From an uncultured Oscillospiraceae bacterium (lineage in GTDB: Bacteria > Bacillota > Clostridia > Oscillospirales > Acutalibacteraceae), in contig UQKB01000017.1 of the NCBI GenBank assembly GCA_900541565.1, positions 1 to 37,528 on the forward strand: a stretch of 37,528 bases of DNA, in the 5' to 3' direction. The notes beneath the pieces are model-generated. The model did no database searches. It saw only the letters and a program-made list of their open reading frames with translations, and was not told the origin of the DNA. Below are positions 1 through 9,308 of this stretch, one piece after another (the first letter of the stretch is position 1; the number at the start of each line of letters is the position of its first letter). Position numbers and translations under genes: made by a program.

Positions 1-2
1 AC

Positions 3-1790
3 GGCGACACAGGCAACAACGTACACTGCTGGGACGACTCCAAAGCCGGCAACCCAGACAGCGACCCGGCATGGCGGGGCGATTTCCAGGGCCTGATTGA
101 CAAGCTCGACTATATTAAGGCGCTGGGCTTTTCAGCAATCTGGATTACACCGGTTGTATCAAATGCAAGCGGCTATGATTACCATGGCTACCATGCGTTT
201 GACTTTACAACGGTTGATCCGCGCTATCAATCCAGCGGAGCCACGTTCCAGGATCTGATCGATGCGGTGCATGAAAAAGGCATGAAGATCGTGCAGGACG
301 TTGTATGGAACCATACAGGCAATTTTGGCGAGGCTTTTCTGGCCCCCATGTTTGAAAAGGTTTACAATGATGTAAAAGACCTGGAAGACATTAATTCTCT
401 TGTTCCAATTGAAGGGTCAGAGTTTGCAAAATCTTATCCTAATTATGCTTCCCTGAGTGCGGATGCACAATATCAGGCAAGGCTTTCGATCATGAAGAAC
501 ACAGATGGTAAAGACCATGATGTAAACGACTATTACCATCATTCCCCAGATATGGGCTATGAAAGCAAGATTGAGCAGACCGGCCAGATTGCAGGCGACT
601 GCGTGGACATCAACACAGAAAACCAGGCGGTTGCTACATATTTGACAGATACCTATATGGATTATGTCAACATGGGTGTAGATGCGTTCCGTTTGGATAC
701 AGAAAAGCATATTAACCGCTGGACGTTAAATTCTGCGTATTTCCCGGTTTTTGACAAAGTAGAAAACTTTTATATCTTTGGTGAAGTTTGCGCGCGTGTT
801 CGCGATGTATGGAATCATAATATTCCCTCCAGCTCCCCGCCGTTCTTTACATGGGCGGAAACAAAAAGCAAGTGGCAAAATAATTGGAGTACCACAGATT
901 GGGAAGCCAATTATAACAACGCATATGCACATTATGATGAGCACAGCAATACCAGCGGTGTTGAAACGAGTGACAATGCATTTCTTAACGGAAATGATTA
1001 CCATACGCCGGATTACAGCAAATCCAACGGCACAGGCGTTATAGACTTTTCCATGCACTGGAACTTTGATAATGCCGGCAGTGCGTTCAGGGCGGGCCTT
1101 GCGGAAGACCAGTATATGAACGATTCAACTTGGAATGTTGTATATGTGGATTCTCATGACTACAGTCCGGATTCCTGCCAGACAGTGCGTTTTAATTTTG
1201 GAACGCAAACCTGGGCGGAAAACCTGTGCCTGATGTTTACTTTCCGCGGCATTCCCTGCCTGTTCTATGGCAGCGAAATTGAGTTCCAGAAAGGCCAGCC
1301 CATAGATGTTGGCCCCAACGCGCCGCTTTCCACAACGGGCCGCGCTTACTTTGGCGACCATCTGGAAGGAACGGTCACAGCGACCGACTTCAGCGAGTAT
1401 ACGGCCAGCGGAGAAGTAGAAGAAACGCTGAATCACCCGCTTGCAAAGCATATTCAAAGGCTCAACCAGATCCGCCGAGCAATCCCTGCGCTGCAAAAGG
1501 GTCAGTATTCTACAGAGAACGTGTCGGGCGATATGGCATACAAGCGCCGCTATACAGACGATACGGTTGACAGCTTTGTATGCGTATCGGTTACCAACGC
1601 GGCAACGTTTACAAATATCCCCAACGGAACGTATATTGACGCTGTTACGGGTGATGTAAAAAATGTAACAAACGGCACGCTTTTGATCGCGGCCTCCGGT
1701 AAGGGCAACATGCGCGTGTATGTGCTCAGCTCCGGCGGGTTTGACGGTATCAGCGGAAAAATTGGTACAGATGGCACATATTTGAAATAA
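3..1790 (+). CDS. Alpha-amylase family (GH13) glycoside hydrolase, 5' end missing
   Basis: The reading frame is open from base 3, so the gene starts outside the window; 595 residues are visible. It should hydrolyse alpha-1,4-glucans such as starch or maltodextrin. All four GH13 motifs of the (beta/alpha)8 barrel are present in order: DVVWNH (near 297), FRLDTEKH with the nucleophile Asp at 696-698, FGEV with the acid/base Glu at 783-785, and VDSHD at 1149-1160. The upstream YDYHGYHAFDF segment also fits. A short beta-sandwich-like C-terminus follows the barrel, with no anchor or LPxTG motif. The N-terminus and any signal peptide cannot be seen, so secretion is unknown. The exact subfamily (maltogenic, neopullulanase-like or alpha-amylase proper) cannot be decided here. 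Confidence 0.93.
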   Translation, partial: GDTGNNVHCWDDSKAGNPDSDPAWRGDFQGLIDKLDYIKALGFSAIWITPVVSNASGYDYHGYHAFDFTTVDPRYQSSGATFQDLIDAVHEKGMKIVQDVVWNHTGNFGEAFLAPMFEKVYNDVKDLEDINSLVPIEGSEFAKSYPNYASLSADAQYQARLSIMKNTDGKDHDVNDYYHHSPDMGYESKIEQTGQIAGDCVDINTENQAVATYLTDTYMDYVNMGVDAFRLDTEKHINRWTLNSAYFPVFDKVENFYIFGEVCARVRDVWNHNIPSSSPPFFTWAETKSKWQNNWSTTDWEANYNNAYAHYDEHSNTSGVETSDNAFLNGNDYHTPDYSKSNGTGVIDFSMHWNFDNAGSAFRAGLAEDQYMNDSTWNVVYVDSHDYSPDSCQTVRFNFGTQTWAENLCLMFTFRGIPCLFYGSEIEFQKGQPIDVGPNAPLSTTGRAYFGDHLEGTVTATDFSEYTASGEVEETLNHPLAKHIQRLNQIRRAIPALQKGQYSTENVSGDMAYKRRYTDDTVDSFVCVSVTNAATFTNIPNGTYIDAVTGDVKNVTNGTLLIAASGKGNMRVYVLSSGGFDGISGKIGTDGTYLK

Positions 1791-1821
1791 TGCAACCCTT
1801 TTGCCCTTTGGCAAAAATAGG

Positions 1822-1855
1822 AAACAGGACAGGTGATTTACCTGTCCTGTTTTTG
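1822..1855 (+). terminator. Intrinsic terminator of the amylase gene
   Basis: A perfect 13-bp stem (1822-1834 with 1840-1852) with a 5-nt loop runs into a T tract. A smaller 7-bp hairpin with a 4-nt loop (1799-1816) lies just upstream, directly after the stop codon. Confidence 0.9.
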
Positions 1856-1979
1856 TCATAGAAAAAAAGGAAATAATTTATTAAAAAATGCAAAAAGATG
1901 GAATATTTACTTTTACGCGTCCATATGTTATCATAATTTAATAAGCGTTGTGTCGCGTTATATATGGGAGGTTGAAGCT

Positions 1980-2684
1980 ATGGCGAGTCTGGTGGAATTT
2001 AAAAACGTGTATAAACGCTATAAGATGGGCGAGGTCATCATTACTGCGGTGGATGGTGTTTCGTTTCATATTGAGCAGGGGGAATTTGCTGTAGTTGTCG
2101 GTTCCAGCGGAGCCGGGAAAACAACGGTTTTAAATATTTTAGGCGGTATGGATAAATGCAGTGAGGGTAAAATTTTTGTAGCCGGCAGGGAAATCAGCGC
2201 GCTGAAGGAAAAAGAGCTTGCTTCCTACCGTCGGTATGATATTGGCTTTGTTTTTCAATTTTACAATTTGGTTCCTAACCTGACGGCGAAAGAAAATGTG
2301 GAGCTCGCAACACAAATTTGCAAAAATCCTTTAGACGCACAGACTGTTTTGGAAAGCGTAGGGCTTTCAGACCGTATGGATAATTTCCCCGCGCAGCTTT
2401 CAGGTGGGGAACAGCAACGCGTGTCTATTGCAAGAGCGCTGGCCAAGCGTCCAAAGCTCCTTTTGTGCGATGAACCAACAGGTGCTTTGGATTATAATAC
2501 AGGCAAGTCCATTTTAAAGCTTTTGCAAACCACCTGCCAAAAAGAGGGTATGACGGTTGTGCTGATCACGCACAACCAGGCGATTACACCTATGGCAGAT
2601 CGCGTAATTCGCATGAAAAGCGGCAAGGTAGTCAGCAATGTTTTAAATGAAGAACCTCTTCCGGTTGAAGAAATTGAATGGTAA
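1980..2684 (+). CDS. ABC transporter ATP-binding protein, MacB/LolD type
   Basis: This 234-residue ATPase should energise the large permease encoded next (2968-6432). It has Walker [10 protein letters not shown] near residue 40, the Q-loop [11 protein letters not shown], the signature LSGGEQQR, Walker [13 protein letters not shown] and the switch His in ITHN. The FYNL Q-loop and DEPTGALD wording are typical of the MacB/LolD/FtsE branch that pairs with FtsX-like permeases. The frame is open upstream to 1833, but the ATG at 1980 has a GGGAGG at 1966-1971 with 8-nt spacing, so that start is chosen. The substrate is unknown; relatives act mechanically on envelope lipids, peptides or antimicrobials. 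Confidence 0.95.
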   Translation: MASLVEFKNVYKRYKMGEVIITAVDGVSFHIEQGEFAVVVGSSGAGKTTVLNILGGMDKCSEGKIFVAGREISALKEKELASYRRYDIGFVFQFYNLVPNLTAKENVELATQICKNPLDAQTVLESVGLSDRMDNFPAQLSGGEQQRVSIARALAKRPKLLLCDEPTGALDYNTGKSILKLLQTTCQKEGMTVVLITHNQAITPMADRVIRMKSGKVVSNVLNEEPLPVEEIEW

Positions 2685-2729
2685 CCCCTAAACGGGAAGG
2701 TATATAAACCGGTTTGGAGGCTGTAAAGT

Positions 2730-2807
2730 ATGCTGGAAAAAATACCGGGGGATGAAGAAATGACAGCGGTGCTCGAACGCTCTTTAAACAGTTTTTTATT
2801 GTTATAA
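2730..2807 (+). CDS. Possible 25-residue peptide between ATPase and permease genes
   Basis: A short ORF begins at an ATG 9 nt after GGAGG (2716-2720) and ends in a TAA directly before a perfect hairpin. The peptide begins MLEKIPGDEE and ends in three leucines. I recognise no family. It could be a leader peptide, a remnant of a longer gene, or chance. The ribosome site and its place in the ATPase-permease intergenic region are the only support. Confidence 0.3.
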   Translation: MLEKIPGDEEMTAVLERSLNSFLLL

Positions 2808-2837
2808 GATAATATCTCCCTCTTGGAAGATATTATC
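2808..2837 (+). repeat. Perfect 10-bp hairpin in the ABC intergenic region
   Basis: GATAATATCT (2808-2817) and AGATATTATC (2828-2837) are perfect inverted repeats with a 10-nt loop. No T tract follows, so it is unlikely to be a strong terminator. It starts at the base after the stop of the 25-residue ORF and lies between the ATPase and permease genes. An RNA-processing or stability element setting the ATPase/permease ratio is one option. Confidence 0.6.
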
Positions 2838-2967
2838 AGGCTGTTAAAAATTAAAAGGAAGCCAAACAAAAAGCAATTGGATGCATACCGATAAACTAAG
2901 AATCAATGACAAAGAGGGGAAAAGCGGTAGTCATTTAAAGCAAAAACGGCGGGAAAGGAGGAAACCT

Positions 2968-5900
2968 ATGACAAAATCTTTACGAAAAAATACCATACGG
3001 GAAATTACCCAGACAAAGGCGCGGTTTCTTTCCATACTGGCCATTATAGGATTAGGCGTGGGTTTTTTTGTTGGTGTAAAGGCAACCAGCCCTGCCATGG
3101 TGCAGACGGCGCGTACATATTATACACAGCAAAATTTAATGGATTTCCGCCTGGTTTCCACGGTGGGGTTTGACGAAGAAGACCTTAAGGCGGTAAAAGA
3201 ACAACGCGGGATCGTACAGGCACAGCTTGCCTATACGGCGGATGTAATTGTCAGCACAGAGGGTACCGGGAATGTGGTTCGACTGATGTCTCTGCCGCAG
3301 AAAAGCGGGGGTGCTCAGCCTATAAACGATCCGGTTTTGCTGGAAGGAAGACTGCCGGAAAAGTCAGGAGAAATTGCAATTGAAAAAAGCTCCTATGAGG
3401 GAGCTTTTAAAATTGGTGATACCATCTATGTTGAAGAACAGATGGGCGATACCAGCGCATCCGATGTGCTGCATACGCTGCAATACACGGTGGTTGGGAT
3501 CGTGCAGTCGCCTGTATATATATCGTTTGAACGCGGTACCACTACAATCGGCAACGGCAAAGTGTCGCAGTATATGATGATTTTGCCGCAGGATTTTAAA
3601 TATGAGCGTTACACAGACATTTATGCTGTGACGGAATATTCAAAGCAGGGCCTTTCTCCGTTTGACGATGCTTATCAGGAGGTCATTGACAGCAGCAAGG
3701 AAGCATTGGAAGCGCTTGGAAAGGACCGCATAGAAATTTTTGACCAGGAATATATAGCGCCTGCCCGCCAGGAGCTTGCAGACGGGATAAAAACCTATGA
3801 GAAGGAAAAAGAAAATGCACAGCAGCAGCTTGAAAAGGCGGAGCAGGAGCTTGCAGACGCGCAGAAGACATACGACAGCGAAATCGCACAGGCGGAAAAA
3901 GAGTTGGAAGACGCGCAGGAGGAACTGGAGCAGGGGCAAGAAAGCCTGCCCGGCGCTATAACAGAATTTTACGAGCAGACGCAGCAGGGGCAGGAGCAGA
4001 TTTTTGCATCGGAGCAGGAGCTTGAAAAAGCACAGCTGCAATATGAACAGGGAAAAAAGGAATATGACGAGCAAATTGCCGCTGCACAGCAGCAGCTTGA
4101 GCAAGCGCAGGAAGAGTATGAAAAGGCTTATGAGGAATTTTACACCTATACAAAGCCACAGACGCTTGATGAGCTGGAATTTACGCAGGGGCTTTTGGAT
4201 GAGGCTTCAAAAACCATTGCATATCTGGAGGAACAGCTGCAGGGTGCAGCAGGCGAACAGGCCGAACGGCTCAAGGAAAGCCTGAAAAAGGCAAATGAGT
4301 TGATCGCGGTCTACCAGCGTGAAATTGATTATGGCAGACAGCAGCTTGCAGATGGTGAGCAGCAGCTGCTTGCTGCAAAAAAGGAGATAGACGCTGGGAA
4401 AGAAACGCTTGCGCAGCAAAAAGAGCAGGGCGCCCGGGAGCTGGCCCTGGCCAAGCAGCAGATTGATGCAGGACGGGCGCAGCTGGAAAGCGCAAAAAGT
4501 GCCTTGTCTGCCGCAGAGAGCGACGGCAAACAGCAGCTTGCAGACGCGCAGCAGCAGTTGACGGACGGCAAGACACAGCTGGAAGCCGGCAGGCAGGAGC
4601 TTGAAAAGCAAAAGGAGGCTGGCCTTGCACAGCTGGAAGCCGGTAGGCAAGAGCTTGCAGACGCGCAGCAGGAAGCGCAGCAGGAGCTTGCAAACGCGGA
4701 ACAAAAATTAAACGATGCACAGAAAGAGCTGGAGGCATACGACGATATACAGTGGTATGTGTTTACAAGGGATGACAATCCTGGGTATTCAACATTTTTG
4801 GAGGATGCAAACAGAATTGACGCGGTAGCAGCCGTTTTTCCACTGTTTTTTCTGCTGGTAGCGGCGCTTGTATGCCTGACAACGATGACGCGCCTGGTAG
4901 AAGAGCGCAGAACAGAAATTGGTACGCTGAAAGCGCTGGGGTATGCTTCTGGCAGTATTGCTGCAAAATATATTATTTATGCAACGCTTGCAGGGCTTGC
5001 AGGATGCCTTGTCGGCATAACATCGGGGCTTATTATATTGCCAAACGTTATTTTTAATGCCTATTGTATGATGTATGCCTTAATGCCGCTGGTTTTTGTT
5101 ATGCCGTGGGGCTATATGGCAATCGGTATAGCTGCAGCGCTGATCTGTACAACAACAGTGGCGTTTGTGACCTGCCGCAGGGAATTGCGGATAAGGCCGG
5201 CGGCCTTGATGCGTCCTAAAACACCCAAAGCAGGCAAGCGTATTTTGTTGGAACGGATCCCGTTTTTATGGAATAAAATGGGCTTTACCTCAAAGGTAAC
5301 GGCAAGGAATTTACTGCGCTATAAAGCGCGTTTTCTTATGACCGTGTTGGGTGTGGCAGGCTGTACGGCTTTGATTGTGGCGGCGTTTGCCCTTAAGGAT
5401 TCCATAGGCGTTATTGTAGATAAGCAATTTACAGACATCCATAAATACGACACGATTCTTGTTACAAAAACCGCTGGAACCTTGGAGCAGACGCAGGCGC
5501 TATATGATGATGTAGTTGCAGACAGTCGTGTTGAGGATGCAATCCGTGTCAATCAGACAGCCGTTAAGGCTTCCTCTGCCAATACAAACGATACGGTAGA
5601 TGAGGTTTATGTGCTTGTCCCGCAAAGTATTGGCGATATGAAAACAATGATTGACCTGCATGAGCGAGAAAGCCAAACCCCCGTTGCGCTTTCCGACGAC
5701 GGCGCTGTAGTAACGGAAAAGCTGGCATCTACTTTGCATTTGCAGGTGGGGGATGAGATCACCTTTGCCGATGAGGACAACCATACATATAGCGTGCCGA
5801 TAACAGGTATCTGTGAAAATTATATATATGGGTATATTTTTCTTTCCCCGCAGGCTTATGAGGAAACCTGCGGAGAAGAGCCAACCTTCAATATGATTTT

Positions 5901-6432
5901 GGCCGTAACGGACAGCAGCGATGAAAGCGTGCAGGAAGATTTTGCACAGGATATGCTTGGACGTGACGATGTAGCGGCTGTTTCGTTTACAAGCGCAGGG
6001 ATTAATAACTTTAAAGACATGATACAAAGCTTAAATATGATTGTTTCTGTTATGATCATTTGTGCCGGCGCGCTGGCCTTTGTGGTACTTTATAACCTGA
6101 CCAATATCAATATTGCCGAGCGTGTCAGAGAAATTGCAACGATTAAGGTGCTCGGTTTTTATAATAAAGAAGTCAGCGCTTACGTATACCGCGAAAATAT
6201 TGTCCTTACGCTGGTCGGCATACTAGTTGGACTGCTTTTGGGGGTTGTATTGTCGGGCTTTATTATACAAACGGTGGAAATTGATAAGGTTATGTTTGGC
6301 AGAGAGATTTATCCTTCTACCTTCTTATGGGCAACAGGCCTTACAGCACTGTTTTCCTTGTTGGTAAACTGGTTGATGTATTATAAGATGAAAGCTGTCA
6401 GCATGGTGGAATCTTTAAAATCCATTGAATAA
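2968..6432 (+). CDS. Large FtsX/MacB-type ABC permease with an internal coiled coil
   Basis: This 1,154-residue membrane protein is the likely partner of the ATPase at 1980. The order is: one N-terminal membrane helix (about residues 20-40), an extracellular MacB-like domain, a very long Glu/Gln/Ala-rich coiled coil (about 270-590), three membrane helices forming the first FtsX core (about 615-745), a further helix starting a second half (near 790), another extracellular domain, and three C-terminal helices. The coiled coil holds repeated units such as QQLADAQQ and AGRQELE. The ATG at 2968 has AAAGGAGG just upstream and is preferred over the in-frame ATG at 2881. A coiled coil between helices 1 and 2 is known in Firmicute FtsX-like permeases, but this one is long. 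The substrate is unknown. Confidence 0.92.
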   Translation: MTKSLRKNTIREITQTKARFLSILAIIGLGVGFFVGVKATSPAMVQTARTYYTQQNLMDFRLVSTVGFDEEDLKAVKEQRGIVQAQLAYTADVIVSTEGTGNVVRLMSLPQKSGGAQPINDPVLLEGRLPEKSGEIAIEKSSYEGAFKIGDTIYVEEQMGDTSASDVLHTLQYTVVGIVQSPVYISFERGTTTIGNGKVSQYMMILPQDFKYERYTDIYAVTEYSKQGLSPFDDAYQEVIDSSKEALEALGKDRIEIFDQEYIAPARQELADGIKTYEKEKENAQQQLEKAEQELADAQKTYDSEIAQAEKELEDAQEELEQGQESLPGAITEFYEQTQQGQEQIFASEQELEKAQLQYEQGKKEYDEQIAAAQQQLEQAQEEYEKAYEEFYTYTKPQTLDELEFTQGLLDEASKTIAYLEEQLQGAAGEQAERLKESLKKANELIAVYQREIDYGRQQLADGEQQLLAAKKEIDAGKETLAQQKEQGARELALAKQQIDAGRAQLESAKSALSAAESDGKQQLADAQQQLTDGKTQLEAGRQELEKQKEAGLAQLEAGRQELADAQQEAQQELANAEQKLNDAQKELEAYDDIQWYVFTRDDNPGYSTFLEDANRIDAVAAVFPLFFLLVAALVCLTTMTRLVEERRTEIGTLKALGYASGSIAAKYIIYATLAGLAGCLVGITSGLIILPNVIFNAYCMMYALMPLVFVMPWGYMAIGIAAALICTTTVAFVTCRRELRIRPAALMRPKTPKAGKRILLERIPFLWNKMGFTSKVTARNLLRYKARFLMTVLGVAGCTALIVAAFALKDSIGVIVDKQFTDIHKYDTILVTKTAGTLEQTQALYDDVVADSRVEDAIRVNQTAVKASSANTNDTVDEVYVLVPQSIGDMKTMIDLHERESQTPVALSDDGAVVTEKLASTLHLQVGDEITFADEDNHTYSVPITGICENYIYGYIFLSPQAYEETCGEEPTFNMILAVTDSSDESVQEDFAQDMLGRDDVAAVSFTSAGINNFKDMIQSLNMIVSVMIICAGALAFVVLYNLTNINIAERVREIATIKVLGFYNKEVSAYVYRENIVLTLVGILVGLLLGVVLSGFIIQTVEIDKVMFGREIYPSTFLWATGLTALFSLLVNWLMYYKMKAVSMVESLKSIE

Positions 6433-6571
6433 GGCAGGAAAGTCATACGGATCATAAAACATGGCCTTACAAGAAGTGTTGCCTTTTATTTAAAAACGAT
6501 TCTTTTAATATTAAAAGCAGGCGTACCACCATCAATGGCAGTTGCCGTTAACGAAGAATAGCAGGAGGTAT

Positions 6572-6609
6572 GTAACCGGAAGGAGGAATCCTTCCGGTTA
6601 CTGTTTTTT
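6572..6609 (+). terminator. Terminator of the ABC permease operon
   Basis: A perfect 13-bp stem (6572-6584 with 6589-6601) with loop GGAA is followed by six T residues at 6604-6609. Confidence 0.92.
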
Positions 6610-6975
6610 ATGCAGTGCTTTTGGTGGGAAGCGTCGCCTTTTCAATGGCAGACATGCCATTTTGCGCAGGGAGCTGAAACGCATATTGGAGCACAGTGGG
6701 GCTCCCACAGGTATGGGAGTATTTTCCGGCAGAACACCAACTGCGCTCAGCCTCAAATATGCAAATTTAATATTCTTTGATTTTATGCAGTTCGTTCTTC
6801 CCTCAAAACAAAACCGCGATTGTTTGCTCCTCTGTTTTAAAAAGATTCGGTTGCCACAATACATCCCTGTTCCGGACGATTCCCGCCAAATCCGTACCAA
6901 GCTGTTTAAGGGCAAGAAAACATTCTATCAAGCCAATCCAAAAGAATATCCCCCGCCAACAAAAACAGCTATTTT
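6610..6975 (-). other. Intergenic region without a convincing gene
   Basis: This stretch separates the plus-strand ABC operon from the 3' end of the minus-strand apbE gene. A 105-codon minus-strand frame (6598-6915) runs through it but lacks a ribosome site and has a basic, low-complexity product. Another minus-strand frame (about 6823-6975) reads protein-like, with a hydrophobic stretch GIFFWIGL and a segment LALKQLGTDLAG, but has no start codon or ribosome site. It could be a decayed gene end; I cannot identify it. Confidence 0.4.
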
Positions 6976-7992
6976 TTATGACTTTAACACCCGAACTGTT
7001 TCGCTTCGGCCTTCGTTCAGCGTAAAACGTCTAGCAATCCCTTCGGTTAAAAGAATTTCATGCTCATCTGTGACCATCAGCATCTCAAAGCCGCCATTTT
7101 TCCGCCAGTATGCTTCCGCTTCCTCCGGTCCCATTGCAAACAGGGCGGTGGAGAGCGCATCGCACCGCTTTCCTTCCGGCCCAACAATAAGCATAGACTG
7201 CACGCCACTGTCCGCTGGATAGCCCGTGGCCGGATTCAGGATATGCCAATAAACATTGCCTGCATCATCCTCAAAATAGTTTTCGTAGCCACCGGAGGTG
7301 ACTACGGCGGCATCACTGATTTTTAAAATCCCAAGATTGCCGCTTTCCCAAGGTGCCCGTATGCCAATCCGCCAATCGCTTCCGTCCGGTTTGGAGCCTA
7401 TGGCGTGGATATTACCGCCTAGACTGATCAGTGCAGACGTAATCCCATGCTTTCGCAGTACTTCGGCCACCAAGTCAGCAGTATAACCTTTTCCCACTGC
7501 ACCCAAATCCAACTGCATCCCTTCCGGGACGGTCAGAGTAGTTCCATCTAGTTGAATTTTGGTGTAGTCCACCTGCTCCAGCAAGGTGTCTATCTGCTGC
7601 TGGGAAGGAACCTGCTTACTGTTAGTCGTAAACCCCCAGGCCATCAGGACCGGATAGATAGTTGGGTCCAATGCTCCGTTGGTTTGTTTTGCCATTTCCA
7701 ATGCAAAAGAAATCAGCGCGGCTGTTTCCTCGCTTACAGAAACTGGCTGACCGCCACTGTGGTTGGCCTGATGAATTTCGCTTGCCTGATCGGTAACAGA
7801 CCAAAGAGATTCCGCTGTTTCAATCAGCTCTGTTGATTCGTCCAATGCAGATTGCGCGTTTTCCCCATATGCGGTAAAGGTCATATATGTATTCATGGCA
7901 AAAAGAGAGGCTTCTACCGGCTTCTGCTCTGCGGCACAGCCGGATAAGGTGAGCAGTATCGCTGCCATCATACCGGGTATCCACCGTTTCAA
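6976..7992 (-). CDS. apbE: FAD:protein FMN transferase (ApbE family lipoprotein)
   Basis: The product (338 residues) should attach FMN from FAD covalently to threonine residues of extracytoplasmic electron-transfer proteins. It has a lipoprotein signal peptide ending in LSGC, so it sits outside on the membrane. ApbE motifs follow in order: DLGAVGKGYTAD, LISLGGNIHAIG, TSGGYENYF, WHILNPATGYPA and the metal-binding DALSTALF. The start is a TTG (7990-7992) preceded on the minus strand by an AGGAG-type site; an internal ATG lies only in the signal peptide. It is the last gene of the flavodoxin cluster. No FMN_bind-domain acceptor protein is visible in the window, so its substrate is presumably elsewhere or unrecognised. 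Confidence 0.95.
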   Translation of the reverse strand: MKRWIPGMMAAILLTLSGCAAEQKPVEASLFAMNTYMTFTAYGENAQSALDESTELIETAESLWSVTDQASEIHQANHSGGQPVSVSEETAALISFALEMAKQTNGALDPTIYPVLMAWGFTTNSKQVPSQQQIDTLLEQVDYTKIQLDGTTLTVPEGMQLDLGAVGKGYTADLVAEVLRKHGITSALISLGGNIHAIGSKPDGSDWRIGIRAPWESGNLGILKISDAAVVTSGGYENYFEDDAGNVYWHILNPATGYPADSGVQSMLIVGPEGKRCDALSTALFAMGPEEAEAYWRKNGGFEMLMVTDEHEILLTEGIARRFTLNEGRSETVRVLKS

Positions 7993-8037
7993 TGTTTTCC
8001 TCTCCTTCCGCTAAAATCTTTTTCTATGGTAACGTGT

Positions 8038-8236
8038 TTATACGATCAGGGTTACAATCAGCCCTGTAATAAGCGAGAGCACAATCACATAGGCCAGAGC
8101 AAATTCATCCAAGTCCTGACAGCTCGGCAGCGTGCAGAGATATTTCATCACGCTGCTGCCCTTTCTCTTCGGGCCCTTCTTCAAAAAAATGCTCAAACTG
8201 CACTGCGGGTTCCGGGCTGGTTTCCCAATGACCCAT
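8038..8236 (-). pseudogene. Small single-pass membrane protein gene with an apparent frameshift
   Basis: An ATG at 8234-8236, 13 nt after the aldo/keto reductase stop, opens a 43-codon acidic frame that ends in TGA at 8105-8107. In the +1 frame the sequence continues as DEFALAYVIVL plus a hydrophobic helix and stops at 8038. Joined, the two would make a protein of about 65 residues with a hydrophilic N-terminus and one C-terminal membrane helix. A run of seven A residues (8184-8190, plus strand) lies inside the first frame and may be the slippage point. Alternatives are two unrelated small ORFs or a single frame from a TTG at 8241. I do not recognise the family. Confidence 0.45.
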
Positions 8237-8249
8237 GACAAAATCCTAT

Positions 8250-9296
8250 TTATGCCTTTTCAATTTCTTGATTACCAGTAGACCATACATGCTGCTGTTT
8301 GGCAGCCGCCGGCGTATTCTGGGCCATGACGCCCACCAGCTTATGTGGAACATAGGGTCCCTCCAGATAGGCGATCTCCTCCGGAGTCAGAACCAAATCC
8401 ATGGCTTTGGCCGCCCCCTCAATATGATGCGGCTTAGTAGCGCCCACCACCGGGGAAGTCACTTTTGTCAGCAGCCAGGCCAGTGAAATTTCGGTCATGG
8501 ATACGTCCCGCTTTTCCGCCAGCTCCGCCACACGCTGGATGATTACATGGTCCTGTTTGGCTGTGGCATCGTATTTAAATTTTGCATAGCTGTCCTCTTC
8601 CAGCCGTTTAGAAGTTTCGCCCGGATGCTTAGATAGGCGGCCGCCGGCCAATGCACTGTAAGGTGTCATAGCGATGTTGTCCTCAGCACAGAGCTTGGCC
8701 ATTTCCCGTTCCTCCTCGCGGAAAATCAGGTTATAGTGGCCCTGGATAGAGACAAATTTAGCAAAGCCTTCTTTTTCGGCCAATGCATTTGCCTTGGCCA
8801 GCTGGTAGGCAAAGCAGTTGGAAATACCGATGTACCGGACCTTGCCCGCCTTTACAACTCGATTGAGTCCGTCCATAATATCATAAAGGGGCGTTTCATA
8901 GTCCCACATGTGGTAGATATACAGATCCACATAGTCCAAGCCCAGATTTTTTAAACTGGTGTTGACCATCTGTTCAATGTGCTGCTGACCGGAGATACCT
9001 GCGGTGATCTCCGCTTGCGTACGAGGCAGAAATTTTGTGGCCACTACCACATCTTCCCGCTTGGCAAAATTCCGCAGCGCCTGTCCCACATACTGCTCGC
9101 TGGTACCGCTTTGGTAGCCGATGGCGGTGTCGAAAAAATTAATGCCGAGTTCCAACCCCCGTTTGATGATCTCACGGGAATGGTTTTCATCCAGCGTCCA
9201 GCTGTGCTGACCGTTTTTTGCGTCGCCAAAGCCCATACACCCCATGCAGATGCGAGAGACTTTTAATTGCGAATTGCCAAGTTGCGTATATTGCAT
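8250..9296 (-). CDS. Aldo/keto reductase, YajO-like
   Basis: This 348-residue NADPH-dependent oxidoreductase has the complete catalytic tetrad: Asp56 in FFDTA, Tyr61 in AIGY, Lys88 in VVATK and His129 in YIYH. The opening MQYTQLGNSQLKVSR, the DYVDLYIYHMWDYETP block and HYNLIFREEEREM closely follow E. coli YajO in wording and length. It should reduce aldehydes or ketones in the cytoplasm; the physiological substrate is unknown. The cupin gene ends 12 bp upstream and the small membrane gene starts 13 bp downstream, so all are probably one transcript. In this family of LysR-flavodoxin clusters such reductases are thought to deal with reactive carbonyls, which is inference here. Confidence 0.95.
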   Translation of the reverse strand: MQYTQLGNSQLKVSRICMGCMGFGDAKNGQHSWTLDENHSREIIKRGLELGINFFDTAIGYQSGTSEQYVGQALRNFAKREDVVVATKFLPRTQAEITAGISGQQHIEQMVNTSLKNLGLDYVDLYIYHMWDYETPLYDIMDGLNRVVKAGKVRYIGISNCFAYQLAKANALAEKEGFAKFVSIQGHYNLIFREEEREMAKLCAEDNIAMTPYSALAGGRLSKHPGETSKRLEEDSYAKFKYDATAKQDHVIIQRVAELAEKRDVSMTEISLAWLLTKVTSPVVGATKPHHIEGAAKAMDLVLTPEEIAYLEGPYVPHKLVGVMAQNTPAAAKQQHVWSTGNQEIEKA

Positions 9297-9308
9297 TTCG
9301 TTTCCTCC

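Noticed and set aside
1833..1979. Longer ATPase starting in the terminator at 1833
   Set aside because: The extension overlaps the amylase terminator and is not family-like, while the ATG at 1980 has an ideal ribosome site.
3640..4778. Long minus-strand and alternative-frame ORFs rich in Leu, Ala or Ser across the permease coiled coil
   Set aside because: They are products of the repetitive CAG/GCA codons of the coiled coil read in other frames, have no ribosome sites and no family resemblance.
6598..6915. Minus-strand frame of 105 codons downstream of apbE
   Set aside because: No ribosome site, basic low-complexity product, and it runs through the terminator stem of the opposite operon.
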